64,000 nt of DNA from Thiosulfativibrio zosterae (GTDB lineage Bacteria > Pseudomonadota > Gammaproteobacteria > Thiomicrospirales > Thiomicrospiraceae): the NCBI RefSeq assembly GCF_011398155.1, contig NZ_AP021888.1, positions 640,001-704,000 of the forward strand. The letters run 5' to 3'. Below, one piece after another: positions 36,143 through 43,908 of the stretch. Both the position numbers and the translations under genes were made by a program. Each line of letters begins with the position of its first letter. The stretch's first letter is position 1. The notes beneath the pieces were generated by a model. That model was given only the letters and a program-made list of their open reading frames with translations. It had not been told where the DNA came from and ran no database searches.

Positions 36143-37138
36143 ATGAAAAAGAATATTATTGCTCTAGCTATCGCTTCTGCTATCGCTGCTCCAGTTGTAA
36201 TGGCTGATGCTCCTACTGTTTACGGTCAAATCAATATGTCTATCGATGCAGTAACTGATGCTGGTATGACTGTTGGTTCAAATGCTTCACGTTTCGGTAT
36301 CAAAGGTTCAGAAGACTTAGGTAACGGCTTGAAAGCAGTTTATAAGATCGAATGGGAAGCTGATATTGCTGGTGGTACTGGCGCTACTACTGGTGCTTCT
36401 GCGCTTAAAGATCGTAATGCTTACGCTGGTTTAGCAGGTTCTTTCGGTACTGTATTAATGGGTCGCCATGATACGCCAATGAAAATGGCTCAACCTACTG
36501 ATACATTTAACGATGGTTTTGGTGATAACAAGCCAATGGGTGGTAAGTTAGGTATGGCTGGTGCAGCTGGTGAAGTTCGTGCTGCTAACGTTTTAGCTTA
36601 CGTTTCTCCATCTTTTGGTGGTGTAACCATTGCTGCTGCAGGCGTTTCTCCAGATGTAGTTGGTAAAGATACAGCTCTTACAAATGCTTACTCTATTGCT
36701 GCAATGTATGGTTCGACTAAGTCTGGTTTATTTTTGTCTGGTGCATACAATGCATTTGATGCAAAATTAACTGGTACTAAGACATATACAGAAATGCGTT
36801 TGGCTGCTCAATATGCAGTTGCTGGTTTAATGGGTAACGTTACTTACTTCTCAGCTGATGATGGTATCTCTGGTGATGCAGCTTCTGAAGGTTCTACAAT
36901 TCAGATGAATCTTTCTTATGAAATGGGTGATATTACTCCAAAAATCAAATATTCAATGGTTGATTATAAGGCAGCTGGTTCTGACGGATCTTCATTGGGT
37001 CTTGGTCTAGACTATGCAATGGGTAAAAAGACAACTGCATATGTTGAATATGTAGCAATGGATAAAAACATGGCAACTACATTCTCTGCTGGTAAAGATT
37101 CTTCAGCAGTATCAGTTGGTTTATTGCACAAGTTTTAA
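36143..37138 (+). CDS. General Gram-negative porin
   Basis: A 331-residue outer-membrane beta-barrel protein. The signal peptide (1-21, cleaved after VMA) is followed by APTVYGQINMSIDAV, the usual first strand. Then come NASRFGIKGSEDLGNGLKAVYKIEWEAD-like strands, loop 3 with the MGRHDTPMKMAQPTDTF region, and the terminal SAVSVGLLHKF with C-terminal Phe needed for BAM assembly. The gene uses a narrow codon set (GCT, GGT, TCT), unlike its neighbours, which suggests very high expression. A strong terminator follows. Confidence 0.93.
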   Translation: MKKNIIALAIASAIAAPVVMADAPTVYGQINMSIDAVTDAGMTVGSNASRFGIKGSEDLGNGLKAVYKIEWEADIAGGTGATTGASALKDRNAYAGLAGSFGTVLMGRHDTPMKMAQPTDTFNDGFGDNKPMGGKLGMAGAAGEVRAANVLAYVSPSFGGVTIAAAGVSPDVVGKDTALTNAYSIAAMYGSTKSGLFLSGAYNAFDAKLTGTKTYTEMRLAAQYAVAGLMGNVTYFSADDGISGDAASEGSTIQMNLSYEMGDITPKIKYSMVDYKAAGSDGSSLGLGLDYAMGKKTTAYVEYVAMDKNMATTFSAGKDSSAVSVGLLHKF

Positions 37139-37176
37139 TTTAGCGCTCGTTTAGGCGAGTAGTAAAATTAAGCTGA

Positions 37177-37209
37177 AAGCCCTAAGATGTTTGTCTTGGG
37201 GCTTTTTTG
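37177..37209 (+). terminator. Porin terminator
   Basis: An 11-bp stem (37177-37187 with 37194-37204, one wobble), 6-nt loop and TTTTTTG tail. It resembles the hairpin units found after the REP-like elements further on. Confidence 0.85.
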
Positions 37210-37251
37210 TTTTTGAGGTTTAATTAAAGTTAAATGATTCGCAAAGATTTT

Positions 37252-37317
37252 GGGGCGCAGGCTTTAGCCTGCCAAAGTTTGCAATGTACTCAAAAAGAAG
37301 GCTAAAGCCCTCGCCCC
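37252..37317. repeat. 66-bp REP-like inverted-repeat element, copy 1
   Basis: Outer arms GGGGCG and CGCCCC flank two inner palindromes, AGGCTTTAGCCT and AGGCTAAAGCC, so the unit can form one long hairpin or two small ones. The central 24 bp are AT-rich. A terminator-like hairpin follows at 37324-37356 (AAGCCTCAAAGC with GCTTTGGGGCTT). Three further copies follow within 1.1 kb. Confidence 0.88.
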
Positions 37318-37323
37318 GTTTGA

Positions 37324-37356
37324 AAGCCTCAAAGCGATCAATGCTTTGGGGCTTTT
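37324..37356 (+). terminator. Terminator-like hairpin linked to REP copy 1
   Basis: The stem AAGCCTCAAAGC/GCTTTGGGGCTT has G-T wobbles, a GATCAAT loop and a TTTTT tail. The same unit recurs after each REP-like copy (about 37770, 37918 and 38400). Confidence 0.65.
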
Positions 37357-37417
37357 TGCATTGATAGGTTTGACTTTTTTGTGGGATAATAAATCAATTG
37401 ATTTAGAGGTTATTTTT

Positions 37418-37666
37418 ATGGCAACTGTTATTAGCACCCACAAATTATTTAATGCACTTAAAGAGTCAGGTTTTCCTGAGACGCAAGCAAATGCCGTTAT
37501 TAATACCATAGAAACGATGCAAGATGCGCGATTCGAAGAGGTTGTTACTAAGGCAGATTTATACAAAGTAGAGGCTGAAATAAAATCAGACTTAAAATTG
37601 TTACACTGGGGTGTGGCTTTAATTCTTGCAGTAATCGCATTGCCATATTTAAAAACAATGTTTTAA
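37418..37666 (+). CDS. Small DUF1640-like coiled-coil membrane-anchored protein (copy 1)
   Basis: 82 residues: ATVISTHKLFNALKESGFPETQANAV, a coiled-coil middle (FEEVVTKADLYKVEAEIKSDL) and a C-terminal TM helix (WGVALILAVIALPYL). This is the usual layout of DUF1640/CCDC90-like bacterial proteins, of unknown function. ATG at 37418 has AGAGG 8 nt upstream; longer frames reach back into the terminator. It is a paralogue of the gene at 38009, and the upstream 90 bp are also duplicated. Confidence 0.65.
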   Translation: MATVISTHKLFNALKESGFPETQANAVINTIETMQDARFEEVVTKADLYKVEAEIKSDLKLLHWGVALILAVIALPYLKTMF

Positions 37667-37693
37667 TGTAGTTGAGTCATGAGCAATTATTTT

Positions 37694-37759
37694 GGGGTGC
37701 AGGCTTTAGCCTGCTAATGTTTGCAGTGTAATCAAAAAGAAGGCTGAAGCATTCGCCCC
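37694..37759. repeat. 66-bp REP-like element, copy 2
   Basis: Same length and arms as copy 1, with point changes (GGGGTG in the left arm, GGCTGAAGC in the right). A terminator-like hairpin follows. It lies 27 bp after the first DUF1640-like gene. The 342-bp gap 37667-38008 holds copies 2 and 3 in tandem and no gene. Confidence 0.85.
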
Positions 37760-37845
37760 AATTTAAAAAAAGCCTTAAAGCGATCAATGCTTTGGGGGTT
37801 TTTGTTTTTAAGGTTTACCAAAGATAAATAATAAGCAATCCTTTT

Positions 37846-37911
37846 GGGGCGCAGGCTTTAGCCTGCTAATCTTTGCAGTGTCGTTAAAAAGAAGGCTAAA
37901 GCCTTCGCCCC
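37846..37911. repeat. 66-bp REP-like element, copy 3
   Basis: Near-identical to copies 1 and 4, followed by the terminator-like unit (37918-37953) and a promoter-like TTGACTTTTTTCTGGGATAA that is also present before the 37418 gene. Confidence 0.88.
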
Positions 37912-38008
37912 ATATTAAAAGCCTCAAAGTGATCAATGCTTTGGGGCTTTTTGCATTGATAGGGTTGACTTTTTTCTGGGATAAAAGTTATTAATTTAGG
38001 ATTGAGTC

Positions 38009-38257
38009 ATGTCAACAATTACCTTTGATACTTATAAGTTTATAAAAAAGCTTAAAGATGCAGGTGTTTCCGAAGCTCAAGCGGAGGCTGAAGCAGATGC
38101 TTTGTCGGCAGCATTACAAGAGTCCATGCAAAATCAGTTGGCTACTAAATCAGATATTTATCGCATGGAAAAAGAACTTTTATTGATGAAATGGATGTTA
38201 GGTACGGTATTGGCAGGTATTTTGGCACTTATTTTAAAAGCATTTTTAAATAATTGA
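38009..38257 (+). CDS. Small DUF1640-like coiled-coil membrane-anchored protein (copy 2)
   Basis: 82 residues: FDTYKFIKKLKDAGVSEAQAEAEADAL, then LATKSDIYRMEKELLLMKWML and the TM helix LGTVLAGILALILKAF. It is closer to the typical DUF1640 pattern than copy 1. Both are flanked by the same REP and terminator units, so the block looks like a segmental duplication that has since diverged. No catalytic residues are seen. Confidence 0.7.
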   Translation: MSTITFDTYKFIKKLKDAGVSEAQAEAEADALSAALQESMQNQLATKSDIYRMEKELLLMKWMLGTVLAGILALILKAFLNN

Positions 38258-38326
38258 TTCTTGATGTCATTGTTTCCAATTTATGCCTGCTAATGATAAA
38301 TAAGAAAGTCTTTATTTTTTAAGTTT

Positions 38327-38392
38327 GGGGCGCAGGCTTTAGCCTGCTAATGTTTGCAGTGTAATCAAAAAGAAGGCTAAAGCCTTCGCCCC
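38327..38392. repeat. 66-bp REP-like element, copy 4
   Basis: Same arms and inner palindromes as copy 1, followed by the AAGCCTCAAGG...CTTTGGGGCTTTTT hairpin (about 38400-38434). It separates the second DUF1640-like gene from the YkgJ-like gene. Confidence 0.88.
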
Positions 38393-38526
38393 GTTTTAAG
38401 AAGCCTCAAGGTGATAAATGCTTTGGGGCTTTTTGTTTTGTAAGGTTTTGAGTTTTTATGTGATAATGCTTTCGTTAGAAAGCGATATTGCTTTTGTTAT
38501 TTGATTAATAAGTTGCTGTTTTGATT

Positions 38527-39003
38527 ATGAGAAGTTGTCAACCTTGTACTGCCTGTTGTGATGGGTGGGTGCAGATAAAAGTTAAAGGCTGTGAGGCCTA
38601 TCCTGGGCATCCATGTCCGCATAGCACGGGTTCTGGGTGTGATGATTATGAAAACCGTCCGGTAAATCCTTGTCAACAATTTGAGTGTGCTTGGGTTAAG
38701 CCTAATAGTTTTTTGCCGGAGAGTTTTAAACCATCAGAGTGTGGGGCTTTGGTGATTGATAATATTTTGGATTGGCAAGGGTTAAAAGTAGATTTGGCTG
38801 TGCCAGTGGGCCGTGAAATTTCAGAGCAAACTTTACAGTGGTTAATGCAGTTTGCGGCAGAAAATATGCGTCCATTGATTTATCAAATGCAAGATTCTAA
38901 CTCCCCTGTATTTGAAAAAAATCCCCTTACTTTAGCATATGGTCCCCCTGCTTTTCAGCAATGGGTATTAGAAATGCAAGCGCAAGGCAAAAAGCTATGG
39001 TGA
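38527..39003 (+). CDS. YkgJ-like cysteine-cluster protein
   Basis: A 158-residue protein rich in cysteine at its N-terminus (CQPCTACCDGW, CEAYPGHPCPH, GCDDYENRPVNPCQQFECAW). This matches the zinc/iron-chelating YkgJ (UPF0153) pattern with about nine cysteines in the first 60 residues. It probably binds a metal or cluster; the function is unknown. ATG at 38527 is chosen over a TTG two codons earlier; neither has a clear ribosome site. Confidence 0.7.
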   Translation: MRSCQPCTACCDGWVQIKVKGCEAYPGHPCPHSTGSGCDDYENRPVNPCQQFECAWVKPNSFLPESFKPSECGALVIDNILDWQGLKVDLAVPVGREISEQTLQWLMQFAAENMRPLIYQMQDSNSPVFEKNPLTLAYGPPAFQQWVLEMQAQGKKLW

Positions 39004-39198
39004 TTTTTCTATATTTAAATATTGCACGCCAAAAGGGTGCAATATTTCTATTATTGGTCAGGTTTTAATGTTTTGTATTTAATAAAATTTTAATTTATTT
39101 TTTATATTATTGAAATATATAAATAAATTTAATATTGGCATTTATCGTTCTTTAGTAAAGGTGAATTTATTGTTAATTAAATCCTTTTGGAGAATAGA

Positions 39199-39924
39199 AT
39201 GAAAAAAGCAACACAACTTAAATCTCTTTTAGTATCTATGGCAATCGCCACTTCAGCAGCAATGACTTTTGCTCCTGCAGTGGTGCAAGCAGGTGCTTCT
39301 GCAAATATTGGGGTAGTTTCGCAATATCTTTTCAGAGGTATTGCACAAAATGGGACTGCTGCAGCTGCACAAGGTGGATTAGATTATGAAGCTGACTCTG
39401 GTCTATATATTGGAACTTGGGCTTCTCAGGTAGGCCCATCTAAAGGTTTGGAATACGATTTATACGCTGGGTATTCTGGTAGCTTTGGTGATTTAAGCTA
39501 TGGTCTAGGTGCAACTTATTTTGGGTATACGAAAGATGGTGGTTCTGACACTAATGCGTTTGATAGTTCTTACCTTGAAGGTACCTTAACACTTGGTTAT
39601 GGTCCAGTTTCAGCTTCTTATAGTTCTGGTTCGCATGCAAAACTTTCTGGCGGTTCTGATGTTAGTTATTCTGTAGCAACTATTGGTGTTGAGTTTTACG
39701 GAATTTCTGCAACCTATGGAATGGGTGATGATTTTGCCGGCAAAGGAGTTGATCATTCTTGGATTGATATTGGTTACAGTACTTCTGTTGCAGAGGGTAC
39801 TGATATTGGTATCAATTTGATTAATTCAGATAAGAAGGTTTCTGGATATACAAATGGTGTAAGTGGTTCAGCTGAAGATAATATGTCATTGGTTGTTGGT
39901 ATCACAAAATCTTTCGATTTATAA
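39199..39924 (+). CDS. TorF-family putative porin
   Basis: 241 residues with a signal peptide (about 1-31, cleaved after VQA). The mature protein begins GASANIGVVSQYLFRGIAQNG, the signature of the TIGR02001/TorF family of proteobacterial outer-membrane proteins. Repeated beta strands follow (GGLDYEADSGLYIGTWASQV, YDLYAGYSGSFGDLSYGLG), ending in the barrel-type SLVVGITKSFDL. ATG at 39199 has TTTTGGAG in register. The upstream 39004-39198 is very AT-rich without gene signal. Confidence 0.85.
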   Translation: MKKATQLKSLLVSMAIATSAAMTFAPAVVQAGASANIGVVSQYLFRGIAQNGTAAAAQGGLDYEADSGLYIGTWASQVGPSKGLEYDLYAGYSGSFGDLSYGLGATYFGYTKDGGSDTNAFDSSYLEGTLTLGYGPVSASYSSGSHAKLSGGSDVSYSVATIGVEFYGISATYGMGDDFAGKGVDHSWIDIGYSTSVAEGTDIGINLINSDKKVSGYTNGVSGSAEDNMSLVVGITKSFDL

Positions 39925-39955
39925 TTTAAATTCCTTATCTGTAAAAGTTAATTTT

Positions 39956-39988
39956 AAAGTGGCCAGGTTTACCTGAGCCGCTTTTTTT
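39956..39988 (+). terminator. Terminator after the TorF-like gene
   Basis: The stem AAAGTGGC(C)AGGT/ACCT(GA)GCCGCTTT with a 2-nt loop is followed by TTTTTT. Confidence 0.75.
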
Positions 39989-40066
39989 GTTTTTGGGTTT
40001 TCCTAATTCGATTAAATTCTTTTGGCGTATAATCTAAAGTCAATTGTGTATGTTAAGGTGATTAAA

Positions 40067-41017
40067 GTGCGCGCAAAACAGCAGTCTGGTTTTATTATGA
40101 TGGTGTTTGTGGTTATTTTGGTGCTAGGTGCGTCTGCCTATTTTAGTGGGTATGGTGAGAATCTTTTTTTTAAACAAAAAGCCAAGTTAACTTTAGAAAA
40201 TTACGAAGACACCCAGATTGTTAAATCGCAGTTTTGGCGTTATTCGGTTTTTCAGCCAGAGTTTTATGAAAGTGACCCAGCCGGTGGAACAGGCTTTAAT
40301 CTTAAAAATATAGACAGGATACCGGGGCCGGGATATTTTCCTTGTGTTGATTTAGATGGTGATGGTGAAGTTTTGGGTGCAGAAACCAGCTGTGGAAATG
40401 TGACCGTTGCAGGCGATGATACCACTGGTTTTGTTGTGGGGTTTTTGCCCACTAATTTTAGAACTCGCAATATTTTTTTTAATAAAGTTGCGCCTAAGGA
40501 ATTTTATTACATCTTAGATGAGCGCTTTGCTAATGGTAATAACTCATACAATAATGGTTCAACAGGTCGTTTTGCACCTCTTAACCCTGGATTATCTCCA
40601 ACGGGACGCCTTTTTTTAAATGATCAAGATGGGTATGTTGCTTTGATTATAGCGCCAGGTGAATCGATGGTTATGCAAGATGGAACGATACAGGATAGGA
40701 ACCAAGCGGGTGATGCCTTGGCGAGAATTGCTGATTATTTAGATAAACGATTTGATGCACTTGGGAATGAAGTGAATGGCAATGCTGATGGTGATTTTAA
40801 ATTTTATAGCCAATCTAAAAGCAATATAGGTATTAACGATACAGTTATTGGGATTTCATTTTCTGAATGGCAAACCATGATGTTGAATCGAGTTTGCGCT
40901 CAAAAAACGGATTTAGAAGCCACTGATGCAAATGTTGCTTTTTGGTTTAATGCTTATGATGCGACCACAAATCCAGCGGGTTCTGATTGGCGCTCTTTTA
41001 TGGGGAACTGCCCATGA
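40067..41017 (+). CDS. Pilin-like exported protein, first gene of pseudopilin operon
   Basis: 316 residues from GTG 40067 (AAGG 9 nt upstream). The start VRAKQQSGFIMMVFVVILVLGASAYF resembles a class III signal: basic residues, G before F, then a hydrophobic helix. The usual Glu at mature position 5 is missing, as in GspK/PilX-like minor pilins. The exported part has FPCVDLDGDGEVLGAETSC (about 98-116), a DxDxDG calcium-loop-like segment between two cysteines that recurs in the next two genes. TATAAT at 40028-40033 may be the operon promoter. Function is inferred from neighbours. Confidence 0.6.
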   Translation: MRAKQQSGFIMMVFVVILVLGASAYFSGYGENLFFKQKAKLTLENYEDTQIVKSQFWRYSVFQPEFYESDPAGGTGFNLKNIDRIPGPGYFPCVDLDGDGEVLGAETSCGNVTVAGDDTTGFVVGFLPTNFRTRNIFFNKVAPKEFYYILDERFANGNNSYNNGSTGRFAPLNPGLSPTGRLFLNDQDGYVALIIAPGESMVMQDGTIQDRNQAGDALARIADYLDKRFDALGNEVNGNADGDFKFYSQSKSNIGINDTVIGISFSEWQTMMLNRVCAQKTDLEATDANVAFWFNAYDATTNPAGSDWRSFMGNCP

Positions 41018-41883
41018 AATTGCTTAAAAAATCGCACCAACAGGGGTTTACCTTGCTAGAGATTTCTATCGCATTATTATTGGTAGGTCTTTTATTGGGC
41101 GGCGCTTTAACGATTAACAGCGCTTCTAGGCAAGTGGGCAAGGCAGATGAAACTAAAGCACAGATGAATGACATTAAAAATGGTCTGGTGAGTTATCTTA
41201 AGGTGAATAAGTATTTACCCTGTCCTGACACGAATAATGATGGAGTTGAAGACCGCAAAATCAGTGGCGGTGTATCTGTGTGTAAATCTCGTCATGGCAC
41301 TTTGCCTTATCAAACTTTGGTACTCCCTGAGGTAGATGCTTGGGGGAATCCTTTTTACTATCGTGTGAATGCCCGCGCAGAATTGAGTGGTGATATTAAC
41401 GATTTGTGCGAAACTGCCAGTGTGTTTGGCTTGTCTGGCAGCAGAACCAAGCCCTCGACCGCAGCTTTATGTACACAAAATGGGGTTTTTTATTGCACAA
41501 AGTGCAGTGATGTTTGCGGTATGGGGTGTGATTATAATGCCGATCCTCGCACTGTTGATGCACCACCTTACTTTAGTTGGCATACGCCGCCTAAGGGAGC
41601 AGAAAATCCAGATGGTTATAAAAACATGTTGATTGAAGATGAATCTGGGAATGAATATGAAAATGCGGTTGTGGCTATGGTCGTGTCTTTTGGCAGTAAT
41701 GGTGCGCAAACCTGGACAGATTGTGATCAAGCCACGCTGGTTAATAGCGCTGAACGCGCCAATTGTGACAATGATGCGGCCGGCGTTTTTAAACTAGACA
41801 CCGCCATTACCATGGATGACTATTTGACTTGGATTACGATATTTGATGTGAAAAGTGCAATGCTAGATGTGAGAGGCTTTTAA
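41014..41883 (+). CDS. Type IV pilin-like / pseudopilin protein
   Basis: 289 residues. The prepilin signal is KKSHQQG|FTLLEISIALLLVG (cleavage after Gly, Glu at mature +5), a canonical N-methylation motif. After the helix comes LPCPDTNNDGVEDRK (EF-hand-like DxNxDGxxD loop beside a Cys). A cysteine-rich region (about 150-185, CTKCSDVCGMGC) follows. ATG at 41014 overlaps the previous stop (ATGA), which is why it is preferred over an upstream in-frame start. Probably a minor component of a T2SS/T4P-like assembly. Confidence 0.78.
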   Translation: MKLLKKSHQQGFTLLEISIALLLVGLLLGGALTINSASRQVGKADETKAQMNDIKNGLVSYLKVNKYLPCPDTNNDGVEDRKISGGVSVCKSRHGTLPYQTLVLPEVDAWGNPFYYRVNARAELSGDINDLCETASVFGLSGSRTKPSTAALCTQNGVFYCTKCSDVCGMGCDYNADPRTVDAPPYFSWHTPPKGAENPDGYKNMLIEDESGNEYENAVVAMVVSFGSNGAQTWTDCDQATLVNSAERANCDNDAAGVFKLDTAITMDDYLTWITIFDVKSAMLDVRGF

Positions 41884-41884
41884 A

Positions 41885-43264
41885 GTGAGCAAATTCCAAA
41901 AAGGGTTTTCTTTAGTTGAATTGGCAGTTGTTTTGGCCATTATTGGTATTTTAAGTATGGGTGCTTTGCTCACTCTGAGCGGCCAAAGGGATGCGGTTAA
42001 GGTAACAGACTCTAAAAATAGATTGCTGCAAATCAAAAAGTCTTTATTGTCGTTTGAATTGGTGAATCGGTATTTACCTTGTCCGGATATTAATGGCGAT
42101 GGGGATGAAGATAGAACAAATGGTGCTTGTTCTCGTAGCTATGGTGCGGCACCTTATCAAGATTTAGGTTTAACACAATTAGATGTGCAAGATGCTTATG
42201 GCGTGGAAATCCGTTATGCCGTGAATTCGGGCGCGACAACCCTTTCGAATATGCAAGATGTTGATCATTCTGCCAGTTATTTTTGTCAAACTGGGTGTGA
42301 TTATACGAGTACCTTTGTGCCTTTTAGATTGACTACACCGCCCATCGCAGGCAATTTAGGTGCAGGTAATTACACGATTTGCAATAACGCAGCGGCCACC
42401 TGCGTAACCGGCCTAGCGAGTGATCAACATATGGCAGATGGTTTGTCGGTTATCTTAGTTGCCTATAATGCCAATGGTCGACAACTAACGCCTTCTTGTA
42501 CAGGTTTGTCTAACCGTGAAACAGAAAACTGTGATTTAGACCTGCTGTATTGGGATTATTATGTGAATAAAGATTTACAAAATTATTATGATGATCAAAT
42601 TTTGGGCATATCGGGTTATGAAATTAAACAAGAGTTGTTGAAAAATGACGCTACGATTTTTAACACGGCCAGCAATAGCAATTCAAACACTCAAAACAAT
42701 CTACTCATTGCACCACCGCCACCGCCAACAAACCCAACTAATACCGTCGCAGGCGACTATACCGGATCTTCTGATTACAATCCTCCCAATGGTAATTTTG
42801 ATGACTCTCTCAAAATAGATGGCAATTTGGATGCCGCATTAGATTTAAATAATGGCGATAACGAATTAACGGTTACGGGTGATCAAAACTATGCCCTTGT
42901 CAGTGGTTCTGGTAATGATAATTTGTATATTGCAGGCGATGCAAAATCGTCGATTAGTACAGGTTCGGGTAATGATTATTTAACCATCTTAGGCAATTTG
43001 AGCAGTGTTGCCAGTGTTGATATGGGTGCGAACGATGACTTTTTTTATATCGTTGGAGATGTGGACGGTTCTGTCGATTTGGGTTCTGGGGATGATACTT
43101 TTAGGGTCGATGGGGATTTGAATCATACTGTGTATGGTGGTGCGGGTACGGATATTATTTATGTTAATAAAACCCCAGCAGACTGGACGAGTTCGGGTCA
43201 AGCTTCCTATTTAAATGGATTTGAGCGTATTCGCTTTAACGATGGTACTGCTCAAGATATATGA
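41885..43264 (+). CDS. Pseudopilin fused to an RTX-like, calcium-loop repeat domain
   Basis: 459 residues from GTG 41885, one base after the previous stop. The prepilin signal is MSKFQKG|FSLVELAVVLAIIG. LPCPDINGDGDED (about 61-73) repeats the calcium-loop-like motif. A PPPPPTNPTN linker (about 276-285) leads to a C-terminal repeat region (about 300-435) with GSGNDNLYI, GSGNDYLTI, GANDDFFYI, GSGDDTFRV and GGAGTDIIYV. These are degenerate RTX nonapeptides alternating with GD(L/A)-type strands. The tail (ADWTS...FERIRFNDGTAQDI) is like the end of RTX solenoids. A pilin with an RTX-like solenoid head is unusual. It should display a Ca-binding beta-roll. Confidence 0.75.
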   Translation: MSKFQKGFSLVELAVVLAIIGILSMGALLTLSGQRDAVKVTDSKNRLLQIKKSLLSFELVNRYLPCPDINGDGDEDRTNGACSRSYGAAPYQDLGLTQLDVQDAYGVEIRYAVNSGATTLSNMQDVDHSASYFCQTGCDYTSTFVPFRLTTPPIAGNLGAGNYTICNNAAATCVTGLASDQHMADGLSVILVAYNANGRQLTPSCTGLSNRETENCDLDLLYWDYYVNKDLQNYYDDQILGISGYEIKQELLKNDATIFNTASNSNSNTQNNLLIAPPPPPTNPTNTVAGDYTGSSDYNPPNGNFDDSLKIDGNLDAALDLNNGDNELTVTGDQNYALVSGSGNDNLYIAGDAKSSISTGSGNDYLTILGNLSSVASVDMGANDDFFYIVGDVDGSVDLGSGDDTFRVDGDLNHTVYGGAGTDIIYVNKTPADWTSSGQASYLNGFERIRFNDGTAQDI

Positions 43265-43908
43265 GTTTCGTCAATGCTAAAGTTTTGGTGGTTGATGATG
43301 ATCCCGGTATTAGCGGATTATTGGCCATGCTTTTAGAAAACGCTGGGTTTGAGGTCTATGAGGCAGCTTCTCGTTCTCAAGCCATTGAAAGATTGCAATC
43401 TTCTAAAGTGGATGCAGTGGTTTTAGATATGGGCATGCCGCCTAATGAACATTTACCAGATGAAGGGTTGGCGGTTTTAGATTGGTTAGCACTTTATCAT
43501 CCCGAAGTAAAAACGCTTGTTTTAACGGGGCAACACCCTGATTCCACTGCTTATTTAGCCATTAAACATGGTGCATTTGATTTTTTAGCCAAACCCGTTC
43601 AGCCAGAACAATTATTGCTTTCTTTAAAACGCGCCTTAATGTTTATCAAACATACACAACAACTCAAAGAGAACGAGGGGATTCACCGGGTTTCCTTGGA
43701 TTTGTCGATGTCTGATGGCGTTAAAACCGCCAGGAATCAAGCTGAATTTAAACTGGTGAATCAAGTGCTGATGGATACCGATTTTAATGTGCATGAAGTG
43801 GCTAGGCGTTTGGGTTTAAAGCGTGAAAATGTTTATTATTTAATGAAAAAATATGGCCTTGAAAGACAAGACAGCGACAAGGTCTCTCGCTTAAGTGACG
43901 AACCATGA
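43261..43908 (+). CDS. Response regulator, receiver plus Fis-type HTH (no AAA domain)
   Basis: 215 residues. The receiver domain (about 7-125) has VDDD acidic pocket, phospho-acceptor Asp56 in AVVLDMGMP, TGQ switch residue and FLAKPV lysine. The C-terminal Fis-like HTH (about 170-203) reads FNVHEVARRLGLKRENVYYLMKKYGL. The central sigma-54 AAA+ domain that usually separates these is absent, giving an ActR/PrrA-like architecture. It overlaps the pilin gene upstream and the kinase downstream by 4 bases each, so it is translationally coupled to both. Confidence 0.85.
   Translation: MSFVNAKVLVVDDDPGISGLLAMLLENAGFEVYEAASRSQAIERLQSSKVDAVVLDMGMPPNEHLPDEGLAVLDWLALYHPEVKTLVLTGQHPDSTAYLAIKHGAFDFLAKPVQPEQLLLSLKRALMFIKHTQQLKENEGIHRVSLDLSMSDGVKTARNQAEFKLVNQVLMDTDFNVHEVARRLGLKRENVYYLMKKYGLERQDSDKVSRLSDEP

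Noticed and set aside
37252-38392. Regular repeats suggesting a CRISPR array
   Set aside because: Units are 66-bp hairpins with irregular spacing and genes between them, not short direct repeats with unique spacers, and no cas gene is present.
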